Of a DNA stretch of 27,204 nt, positions 20,897 through 27,001 are shown one piece after another. Under the pieces are notes generated by a model, which searched no databases, had not been told where the DNA came from, and worked only from the letters and a program-made list of their open reading frames with translations. The translations under genes and the position numbers were made by a program. Position 1 is the first letter of the stretch. Every line of letters starts with the position of its first letter. Origin of the DNA: a virus. Location: IMG/VR virus record IMGVR_UViG_3300042569_001009, positions 1-27,204 of that record; one strand, 5' to 3'.

Positions 20897-21107
20897 AATC
20901 AAAACAACGGCATGGTTAGAAGAAGACTTCTACCTAGTAACAACATTGGACGATGACCAAATCATCGCGGTAATCCAACCAATCGTTAAAATGGAACGTG
21001 AAGGTGAGGAATATTATGACAACCAATCATTGGTAGACGCCTTAAGAAAAGAATATCCAACGGCACATGTAGACATGTACCAAGAATTTGACGAATTAAC
21101 ATTTTAA
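20883..21107 (+). CDS. Small acidic early protein
   Basis: 74 aa: MRVIRIKTTAWLEEDFYLVT, TLDDDQIIAVIQPIVKMERE, GEEYYDNQSLVDALRKEYPT, then AHVDMYQEFDELTF. Strongly acidic after the first strand. Its start region repeats the TAGAAATCATG motif of the preceding gene. A mimic of nucleic acid or an inhibitor is conceivable from the charge but is not supported by any motif. Confidence 0.66.
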   Translation: MRVIRIKTTAWLEEDFYLVTTLDDDQIIAVIQPIVKMEREGEEYYDNQSLVDALRKEYPTAHVDMYQEFDELTF

Positions 21108-21110
21108 GAC

Positions 21111-21398
21111 ATGCAAGCAATCATTCAAATCAACAGTAACTACGGCTTCGACCACAATTGGACGTTGCACATGGAAACAAAGCAAGGACTTAAATCCTTT
21201 TATCTAGGCCAGGACGTAAAGTTTTGCAACCGGATACTACAAATGACACCAAGTCAAGTTGTCGAGGCAATCGGCACGGCTGAGATAACAACCGAGGCCG
21301 GCAATAAGAAGCTAGCAAAATTTATCATCTCCACTTTAAAGAAGAGACATTTAATTAACTTTCAAAACTTACAACCATGGGACCTATGCGCAGAATAA
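21111..21398 (+). CDS. Small hypothetical protein
   Basis: 95 aa: MQAIIQINSNYGFDHNWTLH, METKQGLKSFYLGQDVKFCN, RILQMTPSQVVEAIGTAEIT, then a basic helical end. The motif S-F-Y-L-G-Q-D-x-K-F-x-x-R, followed by a helix G-x-A-E-I-T-T, resembles small proteins from other Bacteroidota phage early regions, though I cannot name a family. It overlaps the next gene by 22 nt. Confidence 0.66.
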   Translation: MQAIIQINSNYGFDHNWTLHMETKQGLKSFYLGQDVKFCNRILQMTPSQVVEAIGTAEITTEAGNKKLAKFIISTLKKRHLINFQNLQPWDLCAE

Positions 21399-21559
21399 CA
21401 ACCTTAGCGGTCGGCATAATGATAGGCATGTCGATCGTTGCAACAATCCAATTAGGCAACAAACCAAAACCACGACCTTACAGACCAATCAGTGTAGAGC
21501 AGTTCGAAAGGGAACAACCCCCGGTCTTACAAAAGTACGGCAAGTTAATCGTTGATTAA
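21377..21559 (+). CDS. Small single-pass membrane protein
   Basis: 60 aa: MGPMRRITTLAVGIMIGMSI, VATIQLGNKPKPRPYRPISV, then EQFEREQPPVLQKYGKLIVD. A basic start is followed by one hydrophobic span (about 8-25) and a Pro-rich soluble tail, so it may be anchored in the inner membrane with the tail in the periplasm, or be secreted. Last gene before the AT-rich repeat region. Confidence 0.62.
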   Translation: MGPMRRITTLAVGIMIGMSIVATIQLGNKPKPRPYRPISVEQFEREQPPVLQKYGKLIVD

Positions 21560-21885
21560 AGCTTTACTTTAAGTATGTTACGTTTGTGCCTCACAATCAA
21601 CAAGTTATGTTAACTCATGTTGATTTCATGTTGATTTTTATTCTGCAACTTCTTAATTTTCAAGCAGTTATGGTGAAATGTCAAAAAACACTCTCGACTT
21701 TTATATTTTTATATCACAGAGATACTATTGTATTATATATAATTTTTAATTTTTTTTCTATAGTAGGGGGTAAAATTAACATTCTGACATAAACCCTTAT
21801 AGAATAAGGGATTAGGAAAAAAAAATCAACATAAAACCAACACTAACTACCCCAAAACCAACATTAAACACCCAAAACCAACATT
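21560..21885 (+). other. AT-rich repeat region, candidate origin or control region
   Basis: A gap of 326 bp; the 68-codon frame within it has no coding character. It holds a tandem TCATGTTGATT pair (21615-21636), whose reverse complement core AAATCAACAT recurs at 21823-21832; a very AT-rich tract at 21700-21765; a perfect dyad CCCTTAT-AGA-ATAAGGG (21794-21810); and three AAAACCAACA units at 21833, 21854 and 21874, the last two being part of a 16-bp direct repeat at 20-bp spacing that runs into the next ATG. Repeated short units flanking an AT tract are typical of replication origins or operator arrays. Confidence 0.55.
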
Positions 21886-22473
21886 ATGAACGCAGTAATC
21901 GAAGCCTTTTTAGTAGGCAAAAAAAGAAAACAAGGTAACGGCCAAACAGACGGCCGTTCGCTCTACCTATTCGGCAACCTTATCGCTGAACACCGCGAAG
22001 ACGGAATGTATGTATCGAATGCCGGCTGGCCAACCAGGACGACAAACAAATGGTTAAACATGCTACCTGATACTCGTGTATACTCACATAAAAAAACTCC
22101 TCACCTGAACGGCGAGAAATGGGACGGCGAGATGACAAAGGTAAACGACAACGTTCAGCCTGAGGCAAAGCATGTCGGCGAGATATTCGACATGACATGC
22201 GAGTACATTCGCTTAGACGGTTGGAGGGGATATTCAAAACCAATCTATTCAGTTCACATGGAACCGGACACAGGAGGGTGGGACGACAGTCCATATCCAA
22301 ACGCTCAGGCGTTGATCAAGGAAAAATTAGCTGAGCTAAAGGCTATAGGAATTCCGGCAAAAGTTGTAACATCTGAGACGTCAAACGTTTTCTGTGTAAA
22401 CCATTTCATTATTGTACCACCTAAATTTTATAACGATGCAACCACAAGACTTGAACTTCGAAACGTGGGATGA
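21886..22473 (+). CDS. Conserved phage protein of unknown function
   Basis: 195 aa. The N-terminal ~85 residues (MNAVIEAFLVGKKRKQGNGQ, SLYLFGNLIAEHREDGMYVS, NAGWPTRTTNKWLNMLPDTR, then HLNGEKWDGEM) follow a pattern common in phage early regions: A-F-L-x-G-K-x-R-K-x-G-N, L-Y-L-x-G-N-L-I-A, N-A-G-W, T-x-x-x-L-N-x-L-P, and L-N-G-x-x-W-D/N-G. The C-terminal half (EYIRLDGWRGYSKPIYSVHM, AELKAIGIPAKVVTSETSNV) looks like a second alpha/beta domain. Function unknown. Its start sits inside the upstream repeat array, so a repeat-binding protein could control it. Confidence 0.78.
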   Translation: MNAVIEAFLVGKKRKQGNGQTDGRSLYLFGNLIAEHREDGMYVSNAGWPTRTTNKWLNMLPDTRVYSHKKTPHLNGEKWDGEMTKVNDNVQPEAKHVGEIFDMTCEYIRLDGWRGYSKPIYSVHMEPDTGGWDDSPYPNAQALIKEKLAELKAIGIPAKVVTSETSNVFCVNHFIIVPPKFYNDATTRLELRNVG

Positions 22474-22678
22474 GTTATTCGACTACATCCTAGAGAGTAA
22501 AATTAACGGCCAAAAGAAGCAGTCGTTAGAATTATTTAACGCGCTCCCAAATCGGGAGCATAGACAAATGTTCATTGACCATGTCAGTGAGGCATATCAT
22601 TACGAGGCGATGCATAACGGCCAACAGAACGAGTTAGCAGACACATTAAAATTTTATTATGAAAGTAGAGATAGTTGA
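22436..22678 (+). CDS. Small acidic helical protein
   Basis: 80 aa from ATG 22436, overlapping the previous gene by 38 nt: MQPQDLNFETWDELFDYILE, SKINGQKKQSLELFNALPNR, EHRQMFIDHVSEAYHYEAMH, then a helical acidic end. All-helical by pattern. An in-frame ATG eight codons upstream is possible but deepens the overlap. It overlaps the following gene by 20 nt. Function unknown. Confidence 0.66.
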   Translation: MQPQDLNFETWDELFDYILESKINGQKKQSLELFNALPNREHRQMFIDHVSEAYHYEAMHNGQQNELADTLKFYYESRDS

Positions 22679-22784
22679 GAGCTGGTCATCAGCCAAGACA
22701 ATCGGATTTGCGGTTAGCTATTCGATTGAGGATAAGGAGATACTTATTCATTTTTTGTTTCACGGCATATTCATAAAGCTATGA
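22659..22784 (+). CDS. Tiny early protein, unknown
   Basis: 41 aa: MKVEIVESWSSAKTIGFAVS, then YSIEDKEILIHFLFHGIFIK. A beta pattern with a hydrophobic end. It is linked by overlap on both sides (20 nt before, 4 nt after), which supports translation. Unrecognised. Confidence 0.52.
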   Translation: MKVEIVESWSSAKTIGFAVSYSIEDKEILIHFLFHGIFIKL

Positions 22785-22942
22785 GATTTTATGCAAAGTA
22801 CACCTTGTTCGGGTATAAGTTTCGGCAAGGTGAGATGAAACGAAACAAAGACTTAATCAGGCGTTATCATCATAGGGCAGTTGTCAATGAAGATGGTAAC
22901 ATTATTATTCAAATCGGTAAATTTAAAATTGTATTAACATGA
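22781..22942 (+). CDS. Small basic early protein
   Basis: 53 aa: MRFYAKYTLFGYKFRQGEMK, RNKDLIRRYHHRAVVNEDGN, then IIIQIGKFKIVLT. Basic centre with two His, beta-rich ends. Both start and stop share ATGA overlaps with neighbours. Unrecognised. Confidence 0.58.
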   Translation: MRFYAKYTLFGYKFRQGEMKRNKDLIRRYHHRAVVNEDGNIIIQIGKFKIVLT

Positions 22943-23277
22943 GAGCACAAACGAAAGAAAAGTACATGACAGTATTGAGATACATGCATGAACAAAACAA
23001 ACCATTTTCCCTTTTAGAAATCAAGCAGAAAGCAGGTGCGCATAGCACGATGCTATCGTCATGCGTAAGGCTTGGATTGATAGAGCGTAAGAAAGGCAAG
23101 TACAGTTGGGTAGGCGACGTGCCAACAAAGACAACTGCCAATCGGGTGCATGCAAATCTACGCAAGACGTATGAAAAGCCAGTCGAAAGGAAGGTAGTCC
23201 AACCGATCAAACGATCACCGCGACGTAGAGTTCGCACGGCAAGTATTTTATGGGGTCTAATTAAATTCAACTACTAA
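22939..23277 (+). CDS. Winged-helix DNA-binding candidate
   Basis: 112 aa, basic. The first ~60 residues read as a winged helix: KEKYMTVLRYMHEQNKPFSL, LEIKQKAGAHSTMLSSCVRL, GLIERKKGKYSWVGD, that is, helix, turn, recognition helix ending in C-V-R-L-G-L-I-E-R-K and a G-K-Y-x-W wing. A basic linker (ANLRKTYEKPVERKVVQPIK, RSPRRRVRT) and a hydrophobic end follow. It probably regulates early genes or binds the origin. Coupled by ATGA and TAATG to its neighbours. Confidence 0.75.
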   Translation: MRAQTKEKYMTVLRYMHEQNKPFSLLEIKQKAGAHSTMLSSCVRLGLIERKKGKYSWVGDVPTKTTANRVHANLRKTYEKPVERKVVQPIKRSPRRRVRTASILWGLIKFNY

Positions 23278-23444
23278 TGTATCACATCTGCTACCTCCTC
23301 ACAAATGGTGATTGTGATGGGATAAAATGCTCAGGCATTAACATCGAAGCGTCAAGCTATCAGGACGCAATTAAAAAATTCCAGAAGGAATGTTCTAATC
23401 AGATAGTTTATATTTGTAAGCAAGAAATAATACACCAATGTTAA
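23277..23444 (+). CDS. Small Cys-rich protein
   Basis: 55 aa: MYHICYLLTNGDCDGIKCSG, INIEASSYQDAIKKFQKECS, then NQIVYICKQEIIHQC. Six cysteines in 55 residues suggest a metal-binding or disulfide fold, or simply a small beta/alpha domain. It starts with TAATG and overlaps the next gene by 7 nt. Unrecognised. Confidence 0.57.
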   Translation: MYHICYLLTNGDCDGIKCSGINIEASSYQDAIKKFQKECSNQIVYICKQEIIHQC

Positions 23445-23605
23445 CTGCTTACGACATAAAGTTTGACAACGGCAAACACACGCGAGTGATGGCTCCCAAC
23501 AAGAGCATTGCCGTTGTATACTTTATGTTATTCTTCGACATGGACATAGAGTCCATTGAAGAATGTAGAGTTCAAATCATTATCGAACAATTTAATCTTA
23601 ACTAA
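23438..23605 (+). CDS. Small early protein, unknown
   Basis: 55 aa: MLTAYDIKFDNGKHTRVMAP, NKSIAVVYFMLFFDMDIESI, then EECRVQIIIEQFNLN. A beta/alpha/beta layout with a hydrophobic middle. A TATATTTG box at 23409-23416, inside the preceding gene, is 21 nt before its ATG and might be an internal promoter. Unrecognised. Confidence 0.57.
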   Translation: MLTAYDIKFDNGKHTRVMAPNKSIAVVYFMLFFDMDIESIEECRVQIIIEQFNLN

Positions 23606-23607
23606 CC

Positions 23608-23748
23608 ATGGCAATTCTATTTTGCGCCTTGATGTTTATCACGGCACATTCTCGCTACGCGGTAGTGAGATATCTAGGCGTATCTACCGGATTTATCGGT
23701 ATGATGTTTTACACAATTGTATTTACTAATCAATACCTTTTAAAATGA
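23608..23748 (+). CDS. Small two-span membrane protein
   Basis: 46 aa: MAILFCALMFITAHSRYAVV, then RYLGVSTGFIGMMFYTIVFT and NQYLLK. Two hydrophobic segments (about 2-13 and 25-41) around a charged turn suggest a membrane hairpin. The ATG follows AACTAACCATG, the same context as at 19808, and its stop overlaps the next ATG (ATGA). Confidence 0.57.
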   Translation: MAILFCALMFITAHSRYAVVRYLGVSTGFIGMMFYTIVFTNQYLLK

Positions 23749-24113
23749 GAAAATTATTTATTATGTTGCTGTTGGCAGGGAGTGCCAACGCACAATGGGT
23801 TCCAATCAAGGGCTTTCAAGAGGATAGCCCAGGCAACTTCAGTTACTATTCAATGGACAAGCAGAACGCCATTGACATGTGCAAGGAAGCTTTGCGAATT
23901 AACAACGTCAACCTATCTACAATTGGCGTAGATAAGAAACACGACCCGATGATCAACAACCACTTACACAAACCTGATCAACCTGAGATGGTGTACATGG
24001 TTTATGTTGCAAAGTCAACTAGTGGGTATGTCGTTCGCTTGGTATTCAGAGAGAATCAATACTTTGAGATTGAAGAGGACTTTATGACAATTGTGTATGA
24101 AGGCGTGGAGTGA
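23745..24113 (+). CDS. Exported protein with signal peptide
   Basis: 122 aa. The start MRKLFIMLLLAGSANAQW is a clear Sec signal peptide with an A-N-A cleavage site after residue 16 and no lipobox. The mature part (FQEDSPGNFSYYSMDKQNAI, CKEALRINNVNLSTIGVDKK, then VAKSTSGYVVRLVFRENQYF) is a small alpha/beta domain with one Cys. An early-region phage protein sent to the periplasm could affect the envelope or superinfection; function is otherwise unknown. It overlaps the next gene by 17 nt. Confidence 0.68.
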   Translation: MRKLFIMLLLAGSANAQWVPIKGFQEDSPGNFSYYSMDKQNAIDMCKEALRINNVNLSTIGVDKKHDPMINNHLHKPDQPEMVYMVYVAKSTSGYVVRLVFRENQYFEIEEDFMTIVYEGVE

Positions 24114-24483
24114 TTTAATATCTGACAAGTATGTCACCATGTACACGACTGAGAAGTCAATGTATTACATCGACAAGGGCATTCGTATCGAGCGCTTCAA
24201 CGATGGCGGTGACATAATTGTTCAGAACACCATGACAAACTCAGAGAAGTTTGTTAAGGTTACACCTCAGCAGTATGAGGTGTTCGAGAACTTGGGTTGG
24301 TACCCTGGTATACTGAGAGTCAACATCGATATCATCGACAGTAAGTTAATAAAGGTCAACTACTTAATGAAGCTGGCGCTCAACAATGAACAGCCAACTG
24401 AAAAAATATATGCTGACCGTGAAAAATTATTGTTGAAATATTTTGAATATAAGAAACGTTTTAATAAATTTGTAGACTTATGA
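24097..24483 (+). CDS. Hypothetical protein, beta-rich N-terminus
   Basis: 128 aa from ATG 24097; a TTG at 24091 in frame is less likely. It reads MKAWSDLISDKYVTMYTTEK, then IDKGIRIERFNDGGDIIVQN, KFVKVTPQQYEVFENLGWYP, ILRVNIDIIDSKLIKVNYLM, and a basic helical tail. Strands with F-N-D-G-G-D-I-I-V suggest a small beta domain. Its stop overlaps the next ATG (ATGA at 24480-24483). Unrecognised. Confidence 0.68.
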   Translation: MKAWSDLISDKYVTMYTTEKSMYYIDKGIRIERFNDGGDIIVQNTMTNSEKFVKVTPQQYEVFENLGWYPGILRVNIDIIDSKLIKVNYLMKLALNNEQPTEKIYADREKLLLKYFEYKKRFNKFVDL

Positions 24484-24638
24484 AGAAATGGCAAATGGTT
24501 AATACTATAAAAGCATTAAATGAGCTCGTTGGAGAACAATATCGTATTATGAAATCTGAAGAGAAAATTTTAAAAGCTTGGTTTAAAAGAATAAAAGAAT
24601 TAGAAGAACAACTTAAACAAAAAGACTCAAACAAATAA
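24480..24638 (+). CDS. Small basic coiled-coil protein
   Basis: 52 aa: MKKWQMVNTIKALNELVGEQ, then YRIMKSEEKILKAWFKRIKE and LEEQLKQKDSNK. Nearly all one amphipathic, Lys/Glu-rich helix; likely an oligomeric helical bundle or accessory subunit. It precedes the recombination genes by 3 nt and may be expressed with them. Confidence 0.6.
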   Translation: MKKWQMVNTIKALNELVGEQYRIMKSEEKILKAWFKRIKELEEQLKQKDSNK

Positions 24639-24641
24639 ATT

Positions 24642-25118
24642 ATGCACTGGAGAAATCTAATGAAAGACAACAAATACCTTGGGGCATGGGACCTAGAGGT
24701 AGCCGGTAAGTACGAGCCGAAGGTCGTAACGATTGAGCGCATCTATCAGGACACTATGGTCGGAGAGATGGGTAAGGAGGACAAGGTGTTCGCCAAGCTT
24801 AAGGAGTTTCCAAAGGCTATGGTATGCAACCGAACAAACTTCAAACGTTTAGAGACATTCTTCGGGTCATTCAACCCAGACGACTACGTCGGTAAGCAAA
24901 TCGTTTTGACGACTGAGAAGGTTAAGAGTCCACAAGGTTTGGTTGATGCGTTACGGTTCAGCACACGACCAATTCCTCAGAAGACCAAGGCTAAGCTGAC
25001 TAAGTTAGATGCCGCGGTTGACTCTATTAAGAACGGTCGATCAACATATGAGAAGATTGCTGAGGCGTATGATTTGACTGACGATCAGGTTAAAGCTTTG
25101 AAGGATGCTTCGAATTAG
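24642..25118 (+). CDS. Conserved replication/recombination-module protein
   Basis: 158 aa. It starts MHWRNLMKDNKYLGAWDLEV, then KYEPKVVTIERIYQDTMVGE, KVFAKLKEFPKAMVCNRTNF, KRLETFF, DDYVGKQIVLTTEKVKSPQG. This W-R-x-L-x-x-x-x-Y-L-x-A-W-D-L ... K-P/A-M-x-x-N-R/K-T-N-x-K ... W/Y-x-G-K-x-I-x-L layout is one I recognise in many phages, always next to a PD-(D/E)XK nuclease and an SSB-like gene, as here. A beta-rich OB-like core is likely and DNA binding is inferred. The last ~50 residues add a helical tail with a possible helix-turn-helix (TYEKIAEAYDLTDDQVKALK). Overlaps the nuclease gene by 14 nt. Confidence 0.78.
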   Translation: MHWRNLMKDNKYLGAWDLEVAGKYEPKVVTIERIYQDTMVGEMGKEDKVFAKLKEFPKAMVCNRTNFKRLETFFGSFNPDDYVGKQIVLTTEKVKSPQGLVDALRFSTRPIPQKTKAKLTKLDAAVDSIKNGRSTYEKIAEAYDLTDDQVKALKDASN

Positions 25119-25890
25119 GTCATCTAAATGTAGCGCTCTCTTTTCAGGACCGATTGGAGGGCTTACGCCTAAGCAGAAGGAAACACTAGCTGACTACCTA
25201 TCAAAGATACAGTTAACAGTTAAGCAAGCAGAGGAGAGAGATAGACTACAGCAAAAGGAGAAGGATGTCAATGAGCTACCTGAGGGTGCTAAGACATTAA
25301 TACAGGAGATAATCGATGAGAAGCTGTACGAGTATCATGTGGAGTTGGATAAGCGTGAGCTTGAGAAGGGCTGGTCTGTTGAGGAAGCATCGATTGATCG
25401 TTATAACCGATTGTTCTTTACTGACTACAAGAAGTTAGAGGATGGTGACATGTATGCATCGCTTGAGTACGGCATATCAAAGGGTCATCCTGACGTTGCT
25501 GATGATCGCGATTTGTTGGTATTAGACGTGAAAAGTTCTTGGAATAAGAAGACATTCCCGAAGACTATCGAGAAGGCTACCAAGAAAGTTAAGGAGTCAG
25601 GGTATGATTGGCAGGTTAAACACTACCTATACATGCTACGCAAGATGACCGGCAAGGACTGGCGAAATGGTGTGGTCGCATTTGTATTGTGTTCAACACC
25701 TGAGGAGTTAGTACCTGAGTGGGAGGGTGATCAGTTACACTATGTAGACCACCTACCTGACAACATGTTGGTGACTAGAGTTGAATTTACGTTGACTGAT
25801 GAGGAGATTGAGTTCATGGAGGCTAGGCTTGAGTCAGCTGAGAAGTATGCCAATGAGTATATTAAGTACCTGAAAAACAAGAACTTATGA
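25105..25890 (+). CDS. PD-(D/E)XK superfamily nuclease (YqaJ/Cas4-exonuclease-like)
   Basis: 261 aa. The N-terminus (LRIRSSKCSALF, then GGLTPKQKETLADYLSKIQL) resembles the opening of phage exonucleases of this superfamily. The catalytic core is visible: E-E-A at about 93-95, KGHPDVADDRDLLVLDVKSS with D130, D141 and K143 forming the D-x(n)-D-x-K active site, then W169-Q170 and YLYML as the motif IV helix. It probably resects DNA ends for single-strand annealing together with the neighbouring genes. Metal dependence and polarity cannot be read from the sequence. Its stop overlaps the next ATG. Confidence 0.87.
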   Translation: MLRIRSSKCSALFSGPIGGLTPKQKETLADYLSKIQLTVKQAEERDRLQQKEKDVNELPEGAKTLIQEIIDEKLYEYHVELDKRELEKGWSVEEASIDRYNRLFFTDYKKLEDGDMYASLEYGISKGHPDVADDRDLLVLDVKSSWNKKTFPKTIEKATKKVKESGYDWQVKHYLYMLRKMTGKDWRNGVVAFVLCSTPEELVPEWEGDQLHYVDHLPDNMLVTRVEFTLTDEEIEFMEARLESAEKYANEYIKYLKNKNL

Positions 25891-26171
25891 AAGTAAGAAT
25901 CAAATCAGCTAAGACGTATGTAGGTCTTGATCACTTGGTGGGTAAGACATTCGATGCTGTCAAGGTTAATTCCGACTACAGTGGGTATTATGTAGACGTT
26001 GAGATAATCAAGGGTAAGACTTCATCACTATACTTCCTACCATGGGAAGTTGAGGAGGTTGACGAAGTAATTGAAAAGATACATGACTATCAATCAGCAA
26101 TTTCTCTTGCGTCTATATCAGTATTTTTAATAGCAGTTATCTTAATGATAATTTTAAAATTTGTAATCTAA
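25887..26171 (+). CDS. Small protein with C-terminal membrane span
   Basis: 94 aa: MKVRIKSAKTYVGLDHLVGK, TFDAVKVNSDYSGYYVDVEI, then LYFLPWEVEEVDE, a short helix and a hydrophobic tail ISVFLIAVILMIILKFVI (about 77-94). The soluble part looks like a small SH3-like beta barrel (K-V-R-I-K, Y-x-V, L-P-W-E-V-E-E-V). The tail anchor is unusual for such a domain. Coupled to the nuclease gene by ATGA. Confidence 0.68.
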   Translation: MKVRIKSAKTYVGLDHLVGKTFDAVKVNSDYSGYYVDVEIIKGKTSSLYFLPWEVEEVDEVIEKIHDYQSAISLASISVFLIAVILMIILKFVI

Positions 26172-26183
26172 TAATTAATCTAT

Positions 26184-26510
26184 ATGTTTAAATTCAAAGG
26201 GATCGTCCACAAAGTAGGGGCGACAAATCAAGTGTCTGACAAGTTCAGAAAGCGTGACGTAGTGTTAACTGATGGAGCAACTGAGTATCCTCAGTACATA
26301 CCATTTACATTTGTTCAGGACAAGTGTTCACTAGCTGACGGCTTGATTGAGGGGCAAGAGGTTGAGTTTTCATTCAGTCTTAAGGGACGTGAGTGGACAA
26401 GCCCACAAGGTGAGGTTAAGTTCTTCGCAACAATCGAGGCATTCAATGTAGCTGGAGCTCCTGCTCCTGTAGCATCTGCGCCTGCTGAGGACGAGGATTT
26501 ACCATTCTAA
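26184..26510 (+). CDS. DUF3127 SSB-like protein
   Basis: 108 aa matching DUF3127 along its length: FKGIVHKVGATNQVSDKFRK (4-23), RDVVLTD, YPQYIPFTFVQDKC (35-48), then SLKGREWTSPQGEVKFFATI (66-85). The C-terminus is a Pro/Ala linker ending AEDEDLPF, the acidic D-x-x-P-F tip that SSB proteins use to recruit partner enzymes. DUF3127 is a mainly Bacteroidota family predicted to have an OB fold. It is followed at once by a strong hairpin. The likely role is binding single-stranded DNA for replication and recombination with the two upstream genes. Confidence 0.87.
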   Translation: MFKFKGIVHKVGATNQVSDKFRKRDVVLTDGATEYPQYIPFTFVQDKCSLADGLIEGQEVEFSFSLKGREWTSPQGEVKFFATIEAFNVAGAPAPVASAPAEDEDLPF

Positions 26511-26539
26511 TAATAAGGGGGAGTAATCCCCCTATTATT
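26509..26539 (+). terminator. Strong stem-loop terminator after DUF3127 gene
   Basis: AATAAT-A-AGGGGG with AGTAAT loop and CCCCCT-ATTATT forms a 12-bp stem with one bulged A (26509-26521 with 26528-26539); its left arm includes the last two bases of the stop codon. It is followed by CTTATC rather than a clean T tract, so it may also act as an mRNA-stabilising hairpin. It probably ends the recombination operon. Confidence 0.72.
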
Positions 26540-26541
26540 CT

Positions 26542-26549
26542 TATCTTTG
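26542..26549 (+). promoter_or_regulatory. -7 promoter box TATCTTTG
   Basis: TATCTTTG matches TAnnTTTG and lies 16 nt before the ATG at 26566, the same spacing seen at 14098 and 18847. It begins 2 nt after the terminator stem, as expected for a new transcript. No -33 TTTG is present. Confidence 0.5.
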
Positions 26550-26565
26550 TTAAAAAGTTATAACT

Positions 26566-26907
26566 ATGGCACCAAACAAATTTATCGGGATGTTATTCCA
26601 ATCGCGCGACATGATGCATATTGCGCATTTACAAACTACATCATTCGCTGAGCACAAGGCATTGAACGCTTATTATGATGGGATTCTTGACTTGACTGAC
26701 TCATTTACTGAGAAGTATTTCGGTCGCAACAAACGAGTTGAGTTTACAATCCCTGAGTCTAAGAACATGGATGCTGTTGCTCACATGAAAGATATGCAGA
26801 AACTTATTGAGGGTGAGCGTGCTAACTACAGCTCTGACCTCCAAAACATTATGGATGAGATGCTCGGTCTAGTACACGAGACATTATATCTTTTGACTTT
26901 AGTTTAG
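26566..26907 (+). CDS. DUF5856-like helical protein
   Basis: 113 aa, all helical: FIGMLFQSRDMMHIAHLQTT, SFAEHKALNAYYDGILDLTD, SFTEKYFGRNKRVEFTIPES, then MKDMQKLIEGERANYSSDLQ and a last helix NIMDEMLGLVHETLYLLTL. The pattern H-x-x-H-L-Q-T-x-S-F/Y-A-x-H-K-A-L, D-L-x-D, E-x-Y and N-x-x-D-E-x-x-x-L is that of DUF5856, a phage family with a ferritin/Dps-like four-helix look. The His, Glu and Asp positions in the first helices could bind metal. Function is not established. Confidence 0.78.
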   Translation: MAPNKFIGMLFQSRDMMHIAHLQTTSFAEHKALNAYYDGILDLTDSFTEKYFGRNKRVEFTIPESKNMDAVAHMKDMQKLIEGERANYSSDLQNIMDEMLGLVHETLYLLTLV

Positions 26908-26932
26908 GGTAGCAGTTAGAATTCTGAGGTTA

Positions 26933-26989
26933 GCCCTCCATGTAGGGGAAAAATTCTAGGTAGGTGTACATGGGCATCCTATCTTTTTT
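26933..26989 (+). promoter_or_regulatory. Attenuator-like region before the last gene
   Basis: GGTAGG (26959-26964) pairs with CCTATC (26978-26983, one G-U) and is followed by six Ts (26984-26989), a rho-independent terminator placed before the last gene. The upstream CCATGTA (26938-26944) can pair with TACATGG (26967-26973) in the terminator loop, and CCCT (26934-26937) with the AGGG at 26944-26947. These pairings partly compete, giving a possible terminator/antiterminator pair or pseudoknot. It may simply be the end of the 26566 transcript. Confidence 0.5.
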
Positions 26990-27001
26990 AAATCAAATCA
27001 A

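Noticed and set aside
21586-21792. 68-codon plus-strand frame in the AT-rich gap
   Set aside because: It crosses the tandem repeats and the AT tract, has an erratic hydrophobic composition and no coupling to neighbours.
21980-22300. 106-codon minus-strand frame opposite the 195 aa gene
   Set aside because: Shadow of a conserved phage gene; no promoter or neighbour on that strand.
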